Below are positions 9,541 to 18,748 of a stretch of 64,000 bases of DNA, in pieces. Made by a program: the position numbers and the translations under genes. Within the stretch, counting starts at the first letter, position 1; every line of letters starts with the position of its first letter. Location: positions 1,006,501 to 1,070,500 of the forward strand of contig NZ_CP033087.1 of NCBI RefSeq assembly GCF_003691365.1. The letters are read 5' to 3'. The notes beneath the pieces were generated by a model, which did not search any database, was not told the DNA's origin, and saw only the letters and a list, made by a program, of their open reading frames with translations. This stretch comes from Commensalibacter melissae. GTDB lineage: Bacteria > Pseudomonadota > Alphaproteobacteria > Acetobacterales > Acetobacteraceae.

Positions 9541-10872
9541 ATGAATCAAAAACAGGATATTTTACTTCAAATCAAGAATTGTCAAAAATCATATAAAAAA
9601 GATAATAATTCTGAATTGGTGGTTTTAGATAACGTCAATTTAACCTTGAAACAAGGGGAGATTGTCGGATTATTGGGACGCTCTGGCTCTGGAAAATCCA
9701 CTTTATTGAGAATTATTGCTGGTTTAACCCCACCAAGCAAAGGAGAGGTAAAATGGAAAAACCAATTATTGTCAGGTCCGGCAAAGGATGTAGCAATGGT
9801 TTTTCAATCTTTCGCTCTTTTTCCATGGTTGACTGTACAAGATAATGTTCAGCTGGGACTTGAAGCAAAAAACACCCCACAAAAAAATATGGAACAGTTA
9901 AGTGAAGAGGCAATAGATCTTATTGGTTTAGGGGGTTACGAAAAGGCTTACCCAAAAGAGCTTTCGGGTGGAATGCGTCAACGTGTTGGATTGGCAAGAG
10001 CGTTGGTAGTGCATCCAGATCTTTTATTGATGGATGAACCTTTTTCTGCCCTTGATGTTCTTACAGCTGAAAATTTAAGAACTGATCTTATTGAACTGTG
10101 GGTAGAAAAAAAATTACCAGTAAAATCCATTTTGATTGTTACACATAGTATCGAGGAAGCTGTATTGATGTGTGACCGTTTACTTATATTTTCTTCAAAT
10201 CCGGGTACAATTGCCCACGAGTTGGAAGTTACATTTCCTCATCCCCGTAATCGGGAAGATCCGGCTTTTCGACAATTTGTTGACCGGATTTATATTCTCA
10301 TGACTCATCGTGATCCAATCAATGTCGATCCAAACAATATCGATATGAAACAAGCGGTAAATAATCGTTATGCAGCGCTTCCACGTATGTCAATGAATCT
10401 TATGATCGGTATGATGGAAACATTATATACAGAACCCTATTGTGGAAAGGCAGATTTGCCTCAATTGGCCAAGAGTCTGCAAATGGAGCTGGATGATTTA
10501 CTGCCTATTGGTGAAACCTTGCAAATGCTTGAATTCGCTGATATGGCCGAAGGTGATATCCGCCTAACTGAATTGGGAAAAAAACTTGTTAATTCTGAAC
10601 TAGAAGAACGTAAGGATATTTTCCGTAAGAGTTTGATAAAGAATGTTTCATTGATTCGTTCGATACGTTCCATTCTGGATGAACGACCCAACCATAGAGC
10701 AAGTGCTGAAAGGTTCCGCGATGAATTGACTGATACCATGTCACCAAATTCAGCACGTCAGACTTTGTTAACCATTATTGGTTGGGTCAGATATGCAGAA
10801 ATTTTTGATTTTGATGAGGAAACTGACCAGTTTTTCCTTGATGAAGATGACAAGAATATTGATAAATCATAA
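9541..10872 (+). CDS. ABC transporter ATPase with C-terminal AAA-associated domain
   Basis: This ATP-binding subunit is the partner of the fused permease just upstream. From the ATG at 9541 (an in-frame upstream ATG at 9457 lies inside the permease gene and is unlikely) the protein has 443 residues. The first 250 or so form the nucleotide-binding domain with Walker A GRSGSGKST, signature LSGGMRQRVGLARA, Walker B LLLMDEPF and the VTH switch histidine. The remaining 190 residues resemble the AAA-associated C-terminal domain found on some nitrate/sulfonate-type ATPases, with possible regulatory use. The stop codon lies two bases from the convergent msrA stop, leaving no room for a terminator. 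Confidence 0.9.
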   Translation: MNQKQDILLQIKNCQKSYKKDNNSELVVLDNVNLTLKQGEIVGLLGRSGSGKSTLLRIIAGLTPPSKGEVKWKNQLLSGPAKDVAMVFQSFALFPWLTVQDNVQLGLEAKNTPQKNMEQLSEEAIDLIGLGGYEKAYPKELSGGMRQRVGLARALVVHPDLLLMDEPFSALDVLTAENLRTDLIELWVEKKLPVKSILIVTHSIEEAVLMCDRLLIFSSNPGTIAHELEVTFPHPRNREDPAFRQFVDRIYILMTHRDPINVDPNNIDMKQAVNNRYAALPRMSMNLMIGMMETLYTEPYCGKADLPQLAKSLQMELDDLLPIGETLQMLEFADMAEGDIRLTELGKKLVNSELEERKDIFRKSLIKNVSLIRSIRSILDERPNHRASAERFRDELTDTMSPNSARQTLLTIIGWVRYAEIFDFDEETDQFFLDEDDKNIDKS

Positions 10873-10874
10873 TA

Positions 10875-11432
10875 TTATTTTTTTAGGTAGTCGATAAATT
10901 TCTGTCGGAATTTTCGGACTTTTGGTTCAATTACAGCCTGACAATAAGCCACTTCAGGATGTAATTCAAAATAATTTTGATGTTCTTTTTCAGCTGGATA
11001 GAATTTATCCAGCATTTTAATTTCTGTTACAATTGGATTTTTCCATATTTTTTCATCTTGAATTTCTTTTTTAACTTTATAGGCAATTTTTTCCTGCTCT
11101 ACAGATGCGGGTAAAATTATTGAACGATATTGCGAACCGATATCTCCACCTTGTCGATCTTTCGTCGTGGGATCGTGAATAACAAAAAATAATTTTAATA
11201 TGTAATCAAGACTAATAGTATCAGGATCATAAATGATTTTTACCACTTCGGCATGCCCAGTTTGATTAGTGCATACCTCCTTATAAGTTGGGTTTTCAGT
11301 ATATCCTCCTGAATAACCAGGTATAATAGTATGGATACCCTTAACATTTTTTAAAATTGCTTCTATACACCAAAAACATCCACCACCCAAAACTATATTG
11401 TTTGTCAATTGATTTTTTTCATTTCCATGCAT
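10875..11432 (-). CDS. msrA: Peptide methionine sulfoxide reductase MsrA
   Basis: MsrA reduces the S-isomer of methionine sulfoxide in proteins and free methionine, repairing oxidative damage. The catalytic motif GCFWC is at residues 18-22 with the nucleophile Cys19, and a candidate resolving Cys164 lies in YCQAVIEPK near the C-terminus. The GYSGG and GHAEVV substrate-pocket motifs are present. The length of 185 is normal and there is no signal peptide, so the enzyme is cytoplasmic. An AAGGA ribosome binding site precedes the ATG at 11432. It is read convergently with the ABC ATPase gene. Confidence 0.96.
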   Translation of the reverse strand: MHGNEKNQLTNNIVLGGGCFWCIEAILKNVKGIHTIIPGYSGGYTENPTYKEVCTNQTGHAEVVKIIYDPDTISLDYILKLFFVIHDPTTKDRQGGDIGSQYRSIILPASVEQEKIAYKVKKEIQDEKIWKNPIVTEIKMLDKFYPAEKEHQNYFELHPEVAYCQAVIEPKVRKFRQKFIDYLKK

Positions 11433-11495
11433 ATTTTTTCCTTATATACAAGATAAATTTTTTCGATGAATAATCCAACCATGATATTTGTACAA

Positions 11496-11530
11496 TTAAA
11501 AGGATATTGAATTACCTTTTCAACATCCTT
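11496..11530 (-). terminator. Possible terminator downstream of valS
   Basis: On the minus strand a 12-bp stem (AAGGATGTTGAA / TTCAATATCCTT, one G-U pair) with a 7-base loop lies about 20 bases after the valS stop codon. It is followed only by a short TTTTAATTG tract, so it is a weaker intrinsic terminator than the rpsT one. Its position at the end of the pcm-tolC-valS group supports the reading. Confidence 0.5.
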
Positions 11531-11550
11531 AATAGTTGAAAATTTTACTT

Positions 11551-14232
11551 TTAATTTAAATGCAATAAAGCGGTTTTAAATCGCTTTTCAGATTTTTCTA
11601 ACTGTTTTAACCGTTCACGATTTTCTTCAACAATTTCAGGTCTTGCCTTACTAAGAAAATTCTGGTTGGATAATTTTTTATTCAGCTGTTCAATTTCCAA
11701 TGCAATTTTTTCGATTTCCTTTGTTAAGCGTTCTTTTTCTTTCTTTATATCAATAATGCCTTGTAAAGGTAAAACTAAGATTGTATCATCTATAACTGTT
11801 TGAATCGAACCAGATGGTATTTCATTCTGTAATTTAGCAATAGATTGCACTCTGGCCATTCTGCCAATGGCATCTGACCATTGTTCAATAATTTGGAAAT
11901 GTTTTTGATCAATATATTTAACCAGAACAGGTATTAATTTTGCTGGCGGGATATTCATTTCAGCTTTTAAAACACGAATTTCAGTTATTAATTTTATTAT
12001 AAAATCTATTTCATCATTTGCCTTTTGAGAAATAGCTGTCTCCAATTCATAACTTTTTGGCCATGAAGACGTGATCAGGCTTCCTTTTTTACCAAATCCA
12101 AATTCAGCCCAAATAATTTCTGTTACAAACGGAATAACGGGATGTAAAATTTTTAACAAATTCTTTAATACAAAAGCAGTGATTGTTCTAACTTCTTTTA
12201 CTGTATCGTGGTTATTTTTTTGAAACGCTGATTTTGCAAATTCTAAAAACCAATCACAAAATTTATCCCATGTAAAATGATAACAAACAGAAGCATATTC
12301 ATCATAACGAAAATTATCCAGAGCAGCTGTGGCCTGTCTAATCGTTTTTGATAATTCTGCTAAAATCCATTGACTTAGGGATAACTGAATATCGGATAGT
12401 GAAAATTCGGTATTTTCAGTCACTTGATTCATTTCGCAAAATCGTGCAGCATTCCATAACTTGGTGATGAATGTACGATATTCCTCAATACGTTTTTTAC
12501 CTAGTTTGATATCTCGACCCGGCCCTGTCAAAGCGCAAATAGTGAATCGCATTGCATCAGCACCAAACTCGTCGATTATTTCAATAGGATCGATACCATT
12601 CCCTTTGGTTTTGGACATTTTTTGACCTTTTTCGTCACGTACAAGTCCATGTAAATAAATGGTTTTAAAGGGAATATCTTTCATAAAATGCATCCCCATC
12701 ATCATCATTCTCGCAACCCAAAAGAAAATGATATCAAAACCTGTTATTAACACGTTTCCGGGATAATAACGGTCTAGCTCTATTGTTTTATTTGGCCACC
12801 CCAATGTCGAAAATGGCCACAATGCGGATGAAAACCATGTATCCAAAACATCTTCATCTCTTCGTAATTCCTGCTCACATCCATAATATTTTAATGCTTG
12901 CTGTTTAGCCTCGTTTTCATCATAGGCTACAAAAACAGTATTATCAGGACCATACCACGCGGGTATTTGATGCCCCCACCATAATTGGCGACTTATACAC
13001 CAGGGTTGCAGATCCCTCATCCAAGCAAAAAAAGTGTTTTCCCATTGTTTGGGAACGAATTTCATCCTTCCCAATTGTACCGCCCTGATAGCAGGTTCAG
13101 AAAGCGTTTTTGCGTCACAATACCATTGTGTGGTTAATCTAGGTTCAATAACTGCCCCTCCACGTTCAGCATGAGGAACCTGATGTTTATGCGATTCTAT
13201 TTTTTCAATATATTCAAGCTTTTTTAATTCTTCGACAATTATTTTACGTGCTTTATCACGAGGTAATGATTGTAAAGAACATATAAAATCTGATTTTTCA
13301 TTTTCAGATAACTCATTTAGATCAATTGCTGCACTTTCATCCAAAATTGTTATCAATTTCAGGTTGTGACGACGACCTACTTCAAAATCATTAAAATCAT
13401 GAGCAGGTGTAATTTTCACTGCTCCTGTACCTTTTTCAGGATCTGAATATTCATCGGCAACGATTATAATTTCACGATTAATTAATGGAACAACAACTTT
13501 TTTGCCTATCAGATCTTTATAACGGTCATCTTCTGGATGAACAGCGATTGCTGTATCACCCAACATTGTTTCTGGACGAGTTGTTGCAATAACGATAAAT
13601 TTAGTATTATCCTCCACTAACGGGTATTTGATATACCAGAGATTTCCCTGTATTACTCTATTTTCGACTTCAAGATCGGAAACGGCAGATCTGAAAACAG
13701 GATCCCAGTTCACCAAACGTTTATCCTGGTAAATCAATCCTTCTCGATAAAGCGTGATGAAGACTTTTTTGACAGATTCAGACAAACCTTCATCCATTGT
13801 AAAGCGCTCTCTCCTCCAATCAAGAGATGCACCAACCCGTCTCAATTGTTGGGTAATTTGACCACCAGATTCATCTTTCCATTGCCAGACACGTTCAATA
13901 AATTTTTCCCTGCCCAAGGTTTTACGGTCAATGCCTTGAGCTGTTAATTGACGATCAACAACTAATTGAGTCGAAATACCGGCATGATCCGTACCTGGTT
14001 GCCACAACACATCATATCCCTGCATGCGACGAAACCTTACAAGGGTATCCTGTAAGGTCATCGTTAGGGCATGTCCTATGTGCAAGGTACCCGTCACATT
14101 TGGTGGCGGGATCATTATGGCAAAAGGTTTTCTTTCATTTATTTCCGGGTTGGCTGAAAAAGAACCATTTTTTTCCCATATATGGTATAAATCGTTTTCA
14201 TAAGCAGATGGATTAAATTTTTTATCTAACAT
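11551..14232 (-). CDS. valS: Valyl-tRNA synthetase
   Basis: This class I synthetase charges tRNA-Val and edits mischarged Thr. At 893 residues it is full length. HIGH is at 51-54, the second class I motif is KMSKT, and the editing (CP1) domain lies between them, with the conserved TTRPETMLGDTA segment. The anticodon-binding domain and a C-terminal coiled-coil arm rich in Lys/Glu (about the last 70 residues) are present, as in other bacterial ValRS. It is the last gene of a leftward group after pcm and tolC, 31 bases behind tolC. No T-box leader is seen. Confidence 0.97.
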   Translation of the reverse strand: MLDKKFNPSAYENDLYHIWEKNGSFSANPEINERKPFAIMIPPPNVTGTLHIGHALTMTLQDTLVRFRRMQGYDVLWQPGTDHAGISTQLVVDRQLTAQGIDRKTLGREKFIERVWQWKDESGGQITQQLRRVGASLDWRRERFTMDEGLSESVKKVFITLYREGLIYQDKRLVNWDPVFRSAVSDLEVENRVIQGNLWYIKYPLVEDNTKFIVIATTRPETMLGDTAIAVHPEDDRYKDLIGKKVVVPLINREIIIVADEYSDPEKGTGAVKITPAHDFNDFEVGRRHNLKLITILDESAAIDLNELSENEKSDFICSLQSLPRDKARKIIVEELKKLEYIEKIESHKHQVPHAERGGAVIEPRLTTQWYCDAKTLSEPAIRAVQLGRMKFVPKQWENTFFAWMRDLQPWCISRQLWWGHQIPAWYGPDNTVFVAYDENEAKQQALKYYGCEQELRRDEDVLDTWFSSALWPFSTLGWPNKTIELDRYYPGNVLITGFDIIFFWVARMMMMGMHFMKDIPFKTIYLHGLVRDEKGQKMSKTKGNGIDPIEIIDEFGADAMRFTICALTGPGRDIKLGKKRIEEYRTFITKLWNAARFCEMNQVTENTEFSLSDIQLSLSQWILAELSKTIRQATAALDNFRYDEYASVCYHFTWDKFCDWFLEFAKSAFQKNNHDTVKEVRTITAFVLKNLLKILHPVIPFVTEIIWAEFGFGKKGSLITSSWPKSYELETAISQKANDEIDFIIKLITEIRVLKAEMNIPPAKLIPVLVKYIDQKHFQIIEQWSDAIGRMARVQSIAKLQNEIPSGSIQTVIDDTILVLPLQGIIDIKKEKERLTKEIEKIALEIEQLNKKLSNQNFLSKARPEIVEENRERLKQLEKSEKRFKTALLHLN

Positions 14233-14263
14233 TTATTATTTTTATTATACTAAAGAAAAATTA

Positions 14264-15727
14264 TTAACGTCCAGGTTGATCCTGTGCGTAGTCACTCATA
14301 CCCCACCATCTGTTTTTAACAGCATTATAATATGCTGTATAATCATAATGGGGAACATTCAGTTTAAGGTCTTGTGCCGTTAAACGCCCAATGGCTGAAG
14401 CAATACTATAAGATGCCGTTACCATTGAGCTTAAATTCTGAATAAGTGTGGTTTGTGAATTTAACAGGGTTTGTTGCTGTTGTAACATTTCCAGTGTTGT
14501 ACTTGTTCCAACAACAGCCTGTTTTTCAACACCAGCCAAAGCAATAATATTTGACGCAATAGCGGCACGGTTGCTTGCTATGGCCGCTTTGGCTGCCATT
14601 AATTTTTGCCAGTTTGTAGAGGCAAGTTGCATGGCACTTCTTCGTTGAGAACTGACTTGACGATGTGCAGCCTGAGCCAACTGTTTTGCTTCACGTATTT
14701 TAGAATATTCCGCACCACTTTGATAAATGGGAATGTTTAATTGCAACATACCCATTTTTTGATCTGATGTATTTTGTCCTACTCCTTGATTGACCATGCG
14801 TTGATAGGATAAAGAAGCATTAAGCTTAGGCATAATTTCCGATATAGCCACATTTACATCATCTTTTTGTGATGCTTCAGTAAACAGGGCTGAAATCACG
14901 TCTGGATTGTTTGATGCTGCCTGTGCAATTGCTTCCTGTTCTGTTTTGATCGGTAAAATCAAAGGTTGAGGTGGCTTGAGATTAGGAGCTGGCGCAATCC
15001 CCACAACTTGGGTATAGGTTGCCTCAGCACCACGCAAATCTCCTTCAGTCGTTTGACGCTGTGCTCGTGCTGCAGCTAATGCCGCTTCCGCCTGTGCAGA
15101 ATCGGTTCGCGTAACTTCTCCAAGATTAAAACGCTGATGTGTGGCCTTGACCTGTTCAGCCAGAATTTTTTCATTGTTAATATTAATCTGTAACAGCTGC
15201 TGATATTGTATAACAGCTACATAAGCATCAATAACCTTACTAAAAACCTTTTGTTCAGTTGATAAAAGTTTTGCCCTTTCAGCCATGACCTTGTTTATTG
15301 CCTCATGCGTTTGAGCAGTCGTTTTCCCACCCTGATAAATAGGTTGTGTTATATTAACATTTGCACCATATCCAAGTCGTCCACCTGATTTTTGTTCTGT
15401 AGTAGATTTAGGATAATGAACTCCTGCAGCACCTAATGCAGGTTCAGAAACACCTAAGTTATAACCCTCTGTCACAACACCAGTCAAACCAGTCGTGATA
15501 GTCGGTCTCCAACCTGCATGTGCTGTCGAAACCTGTTCATCCACGGCTCTCAAGCTGGCACGTTCCTGTTGCAAATCTGGATTGGTTAGATAAGCTGTCG
15601 CCAGAGCTTCTTCAAGCGTATGCGGAATAAAACTTGGCATACCTGATCCATCATAATTTTGAGCATATACAGTAGTCGATGCAAAAAATGTTAATAAACT
15701 TATTCCAAAATTACGATTGACGATCAT
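14264..15727 (-). CDS. tolC: TolC family outer membrane efflux protein
   Basis: This is an outer-membrane channel of the OEP/TolC family, used by type I secretion and by RND or ABC efflux pumps. The N-terminus has a signal peptide (hydrophobic segment ending near TTVYA-QN). The body has the two repeated alpha-helical hairpin regions typical of the family, with conserved NPDL, VTRTD and TLEML segments. The length of 487 is typical. Inner-membrane pump genes are not nearby, so the partner pump is unknown. It lies between pcm and valS, an order seen in other alphaproteobacteria. AAGG precedes the ATG at 15727. Confidence 0.92.
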   Translation of the reverse strand: MIVNRNFGISLLTFFASTTVYAQNYDGSGMPSFIPHTLEEALATAYLTNPDLQQERASLRAVDEQVSTAHAGWRPTITTGLTGVVTEGYNLGVSEPALGAAGVHYPKSTTEQKSGGRLGYGANVNITQPIYQGGKTTAQTHEAINKVMAERAKLLSTEQKVFSKVIDAYVAVIQYQQLLQININNEKILAEQVKATHQRFNLGEVTRTDSAQAEAALAAARAQRQTTEGDLRGAEATYTQVVGIAPAPNLKPPQPLILPIKTEQEAIAQAASNNPDVISALFTEASQKDDVNVAISEIMPKLNASLSYQRMVNQGVGQNTSDQKMGMLQLNIPIYQSGAEYSKIREAKQLAQAAHRQVSSQRRSAMQLASTNWQKLMAAKAAIASNRAAIASNIIALAGVEKQAVVGTSTTLEMLQQQQTLLNSQTTLIQNLSSMVTASYSIASAIGRLTAQDLKLNVPHYDYTAYYNAVKNRWWGMSDYAQDQPGR

Positions 15728-15781
15728 GATAATACCTTATTAATAACATTTCAAAATAAAATAGCAGCTAAAAAATATAAA

Positions 15782-16429
15782 TTATTTCATGAATTCTGGT
15801 AAATAAGGTAAGGCAGCATAAAAACTTTTTTGTATTACTATACCTTCATCAGTCTTTTTTGCTGTAACTGCATGACCTATATCACCATCTTTTTTTAAGA
15901 CCGTAATAATATGACCATTTTTATTTAATTGATCAATCAGTTTTTTTGAAATTTCCTTAATACAGCCGTCAATTATTATGGCATCATAAAATTTATTTTT
16001 TGGATATCCATCCTGTAATATTCCATCACACCATTGCACGTCAGATGCATATTCATTACAGAATTTTTTTCCAATAACAGACAACTTTTCATTTTCTTCC
16101 AATGCATATACTTCCGCACCCATTAAGGAAATAATGGCTGAAAGATATCCAGTCCCTGCACCAATAACCAATATTTTTTGCTTTGCCTCAATATTTGCTA
16201 GTTGAACAAGTCTGGCAAGCACTCTTGGCTCACTAAGATACCGTTGATCAAAAAGTGAAATATTAATATCTGAATAAGCCATTTCTTTTTGGTTATTCAG
16301 AACACAATATTCGCGTGGTAAAACACGCATTATTTCTATTAATTTAACATGACTGACTTCAGCTGGACGTAACTGATTTTCAATCATGTTTTGCCGGGCC
16401 TGAACAAAATCAAAATTCGGATGGGTCAT
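15782..16429 (-). CDS. pcm: Protein-L-isoaspartate O-methyltransferase family protein
   Basis: This is a SAM-dependent methyltransferase of the PCMT family; canonical members methylate isoaspartyl residues to start repair of aged proteins. The 215 residues carry motif I VIGAGTGYLSA (about 89-99), and the N-terminus ARQNMIENQLRPAEV is typical of the alphaproteobacterial branch. That branch sits upstream of tolC and may not have the classic repair activity, so the exact substrate is uncertain. It is probably co-transcribed with tolC (54-base gap) and valS. Confidence 0.85.
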   Translation of the reverse strand: MTHPNFDFVQARQNMIENQLRPAEVSHVKLIEIMRVLPREYCVLNNQKEMAYSDINISLFDQRYLSEPRVLARLVQLANIEAKQKILVIGAGTGYLSAIISLMGAEVYALEENEKLSVIGKKFCNEYASDVQWCDGILQDGYPKNKFYDAIIIDGCIKEISKKLIDQLNKNGHIITVLKKDGDIGHAVTAKKTDEGIVIQKSFYAALPYLPEFMK

Positions 16430-16565
16430 TGTTTATAAAATCTCTATATCTATGCTTTCAAAATTAATACCATGAACTACTCAAATATGAAAAGTAAAGT
16501 TTTTATACATTTTTTTCTTGACCTTTTTACCAATTTCATTGATATAGGCAATAGCTTGATCAAAT

Positions 16566-16640
16566 GGTCCGGTGGCAGAGTGGCTCATGCAGCGGATTGC
16601 AAATCCGTTTACGGGGGTTCAATTCCCTCCCGGACCTCCA
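16566..16640 (+). tRNA. tRNA-Cys (GCA), CCA encoded
   Basis: A full cloverleaf is readable. The acceptor stem is GGTCCGG (16566-16572) pairing with CCGGACC. The D arm lies around AGTGGCTCA. The anticodon stem GCGGA/TCCGT has the loop TTGCAAA, giving anticodon GCA, and the T arm is GGGGG-TTCAATT-CCCTC. The discriminator T is followed by an encoded CCA ending at 16640. It lies between the divergent start of pcm and the 3' end of the short-chain dehydrogenase. No integrase is adjacent, so nothing suggests use as an attachment site. Confidence 0.96.
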
Positions 16641-16644
16641 GATC

Positions 16645-17478
16645 TCAAAATTGTTTCACTCTAAGATGAGAGAGAATAAAGTCTTTTAATCTGTTAGGCA
16701 TAACAAGATCAATCCATTTTAGATAAACAAACAATTTAGGCATAATTAGCTCTGCTTTTCCCTCATTAACCGCTTTAATTATTTTTTGAGTTGCGGTTTC
16801 TAATGAAATCATAAAAGGTTTGTTACATTCCAACCTTTGGCTCATGGGTGTATCGACAAATCCAGGAGTGATTAAAGTGATTTTTATATTCCATTTTTTC
16901 ACGGAAATTCTCAAAGAATCAACAAAACGACTTAAACCGGCTTTTGAACTACTATAGGCAGTTGCAAAAGGCAATGAATGAAATGCAGCAACCGAACCGA
17001 CAAAGACCAATTGTCCATAAATTCCACGATCAATCATTTGTTGAGCTATTTTATTACCCATGACACATGGTGTTACATAATTCAAATGCATCAGTTTCAA
17101 TAATAACTCATCACTTTCCAAATTGTTTTTATCCTCCCTTATATCCCCTGAACCGGCAGCCATGATTGCCATATCAATTGTATAATTGATTAATAATGTT
17201 TCCAGTTGGCGTAAGCTATTTTTTGAATCTGCAAGATCGATACTAAATATTTGAACCTTTGCCCCTTTGTTTAGACATAATTGTGCCGTTCTATCCAACT
17301 TTTCTTGAGAACGACCCCATAAAAAAAGAGTTTTGCCTTTGTTTGCACATGCTATTGCCAACGATTGGCCTATTCCACTGGAAGCCCCGGTAATCAGAAT
17401 ATTTTTTGCAGAATTAAATTGAGTTTTTGGTTGATAATTTAAGGTTTGATTGTTTTTTGATAAATTTATATCTATCAA
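16645..17478 (-). CDS. Short-chain dehydrogenase/reductase (SDR family)
   Basis: This is an NAD(P)-dependent oxidoreductase of the classical SDR family. The coenzyme motif TGASSGIG is at 30-37 and the catalytic Ser162, Tyr175 and Lys179 (YSSSK) are in place. A C-terminal hydrophobic stretch suggests possible membrane association. The start is TTG at 17478: an AAAGGA ribosome binding site stands about 8 bases upstream and no ATG lies nearby in frame. It ends four bases from the tRNA-Cys gene on the other strand and is divergent from the YghO-like gene. The substrate is unknown. Confidence 0.87.
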   Translation of the reverse strand: MIDINLSKNNQTLNYQPKTQFNSAKNILITGASSGIGQSLAIACANKGKTLFLWGRSQEKLDRTAQLCLNKGAKVQIFSIDLADSKNSLRQLETLLINYTIDMAIMAAGSGDIREDKNNLESDELLLKLMHLNYVTPCVMGNKIAQQMIDRGIYGQLVFVGSVAAFHSLPFATAYSSSKAGLSRFVDSLRISVKKWNIKITLITPGFVDTPMSQRLECNKPFMISLETATQKIIKAVNEGKAELIMPKLFVYLKWIDLVMPNRLKDFILSHLRVKQF

Positions 17479-17575
17479 GACAAAATCCTTTTATATATAA
17501 AAGCAGAAAATGCTATTTTATAGTTTACATTGGTAAAATTCAAAAATAATAATTCATAATTTCTATGGTTTTTAC

Positions 17576-18742
17576 ATGTCCCTTAATTCTTGCTCCATCA
17601 ATAATATTGATATTGTTCCTGTTCAAACCAAACAACAGCTTAAACTTTTTATTCAATTGCCACGTCTTCTATATAAAGGTTTATCTGGATATGTCCCTCC
17701 CTTGGACTGGCAAGAATCAAGCTTATTAGATCCAAAAAAATCAGCTTTTTTTCGATATGGTTCAGCAAAATATTTCATAGCATATAAAAATCATCAACCT
17801 GTTGGACGTATTTCTGCACAAATTGATCCGAATGCGTTAAGACAATGGAAGGAACCTGTCGGTTTGTTCGGTGCATTGGATGCAATTGATGATTTATGCG
17901 TCGTAAAAAAATTAATAGACGCCGCAACCAAATGGTTGAAACATAATGGCATGGAAAAAATCAGGGGACCTTATACTCTAAATGCCAATTCTGAAATAGG
18001 GATAATGATAACAGGGCAAAATGCCTTACCAACCGTTGCCATTCCCTGGCATCCAACTTGGCTTCATCACCATATTGAAGCAGTCGGTCTTGAAAAAGCC
18101 ATGGATCTACTTTCATATCAGATGAAATTCGGTCCACGAGCTAAACAGGCCCATAAAATACCTGCAGGTTTGAAAATGGGATGTGGAAAATTGGGTAACA
18201 TTACAACCAGAAAATTAAATACAAAAGAAATTGCGAGAGATGGTGAAATTCTTCGCCAACTTTACAATGATGCATGGCATGATACTTGGGGCTTTGTTCC
18301 TCTCACCTCAATCGAGATGTCTGTATTAATTAAAGATTTAAAATCCATGCTAAAACCTGATAATTTTGTTCTGGTTGAACAAAATTATATTCCAGTGGCT
18401 GTTGCTTTGGTAATTCCCAATATTTATGATTTAATCATTGATATCGGACCTGATCCATCCCTTTTGGGATATAGTAAATTGATTTATCGAATCTTACGAC
18501 ACCAATTTCATTCAGCCCGCGTTATTTTGCTTGGTATAAGTGGATCCATAAGAGATACAGCTCTGGGAGCTTTGATGCCATCATTGGTTATATCCGAACT
18601 TTTTGAACGTGGAGAAGTCTTACCCTATAAAACAATTGAATTGGGATGGATTTTGGAAACAAATCATGGTATGCGAAACTTAATTGAACGGATTGTTCCA
18701 GAACCCAATAAAATTCATCGAATGTATGAAATGAAAATATAA
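17576..18742 (+). CDS. YghO-like GNAT-fold N-acyltransferase
   Basis: This 388-residue protein resembles the YghO family of large GNAT-like proteins. The resemblance is strongest in the N-terminal part: FIQLPRLLYKGLSGYVPPL, then the Pro-rich site where a positively charged loop is followed by FFRYGSAKYFIAY and PVGRISAQID, and a middle RGPYTLNANSEIGIMI block. The activity of the family is not established; N-acyl transfer is inferred from the fold. The ATG at 17576 has no clear ribosome binding site. Its stop lies six bases before the convergent hflX stop. Confidence 0.7.
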   Translation: MSLNSCSINNIDIVPVQTKQQLKLFIQLPRLLYKGLSGYVPPLDWQESSLLDPKKSAFFRYGSAKYFIAYKNHQPVGRISAQIDPNALRQWKEPVGLFGALDAIDDLCVVKKLIDAATKWLKHNGMEKIRGPYTLNANSEIGIMITGQNALPTVAIPWHPTWLHHHIEAVGLEKAMDLLSYQMKFGPRAKQAHKIPAGLKMGCGKLGNITTRKLNTKEIARDGEILRQLYNDAWHDTWGFVPLTSIEMSVLIKDLKSMLKPDNFVLVEQNYIPVAVALVIPNIYDLIIDIGPDPSLLGYSKLIYRILRHQFHSARVILLGISGSIRDTALGALMPSLVISELFERGEVLPYKTIELGWILETNHGMRNLIERIVPEPNKIHRMYEMKI

Positions 18743-18748
18743 AAAAAT

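Noticed and set aside
14233-14263. valS leader checked for a T-box
   Set aside because: The tolC-valS gap is only about 30 bases, and T-boxes are not typical of this group.
16472-16669. Small plus-strand reading frame of 65 codons over the tRNA-Cys gene
   Set aside because: It runs through a clear tRNA and has no ribosome binding site or recognisable product.
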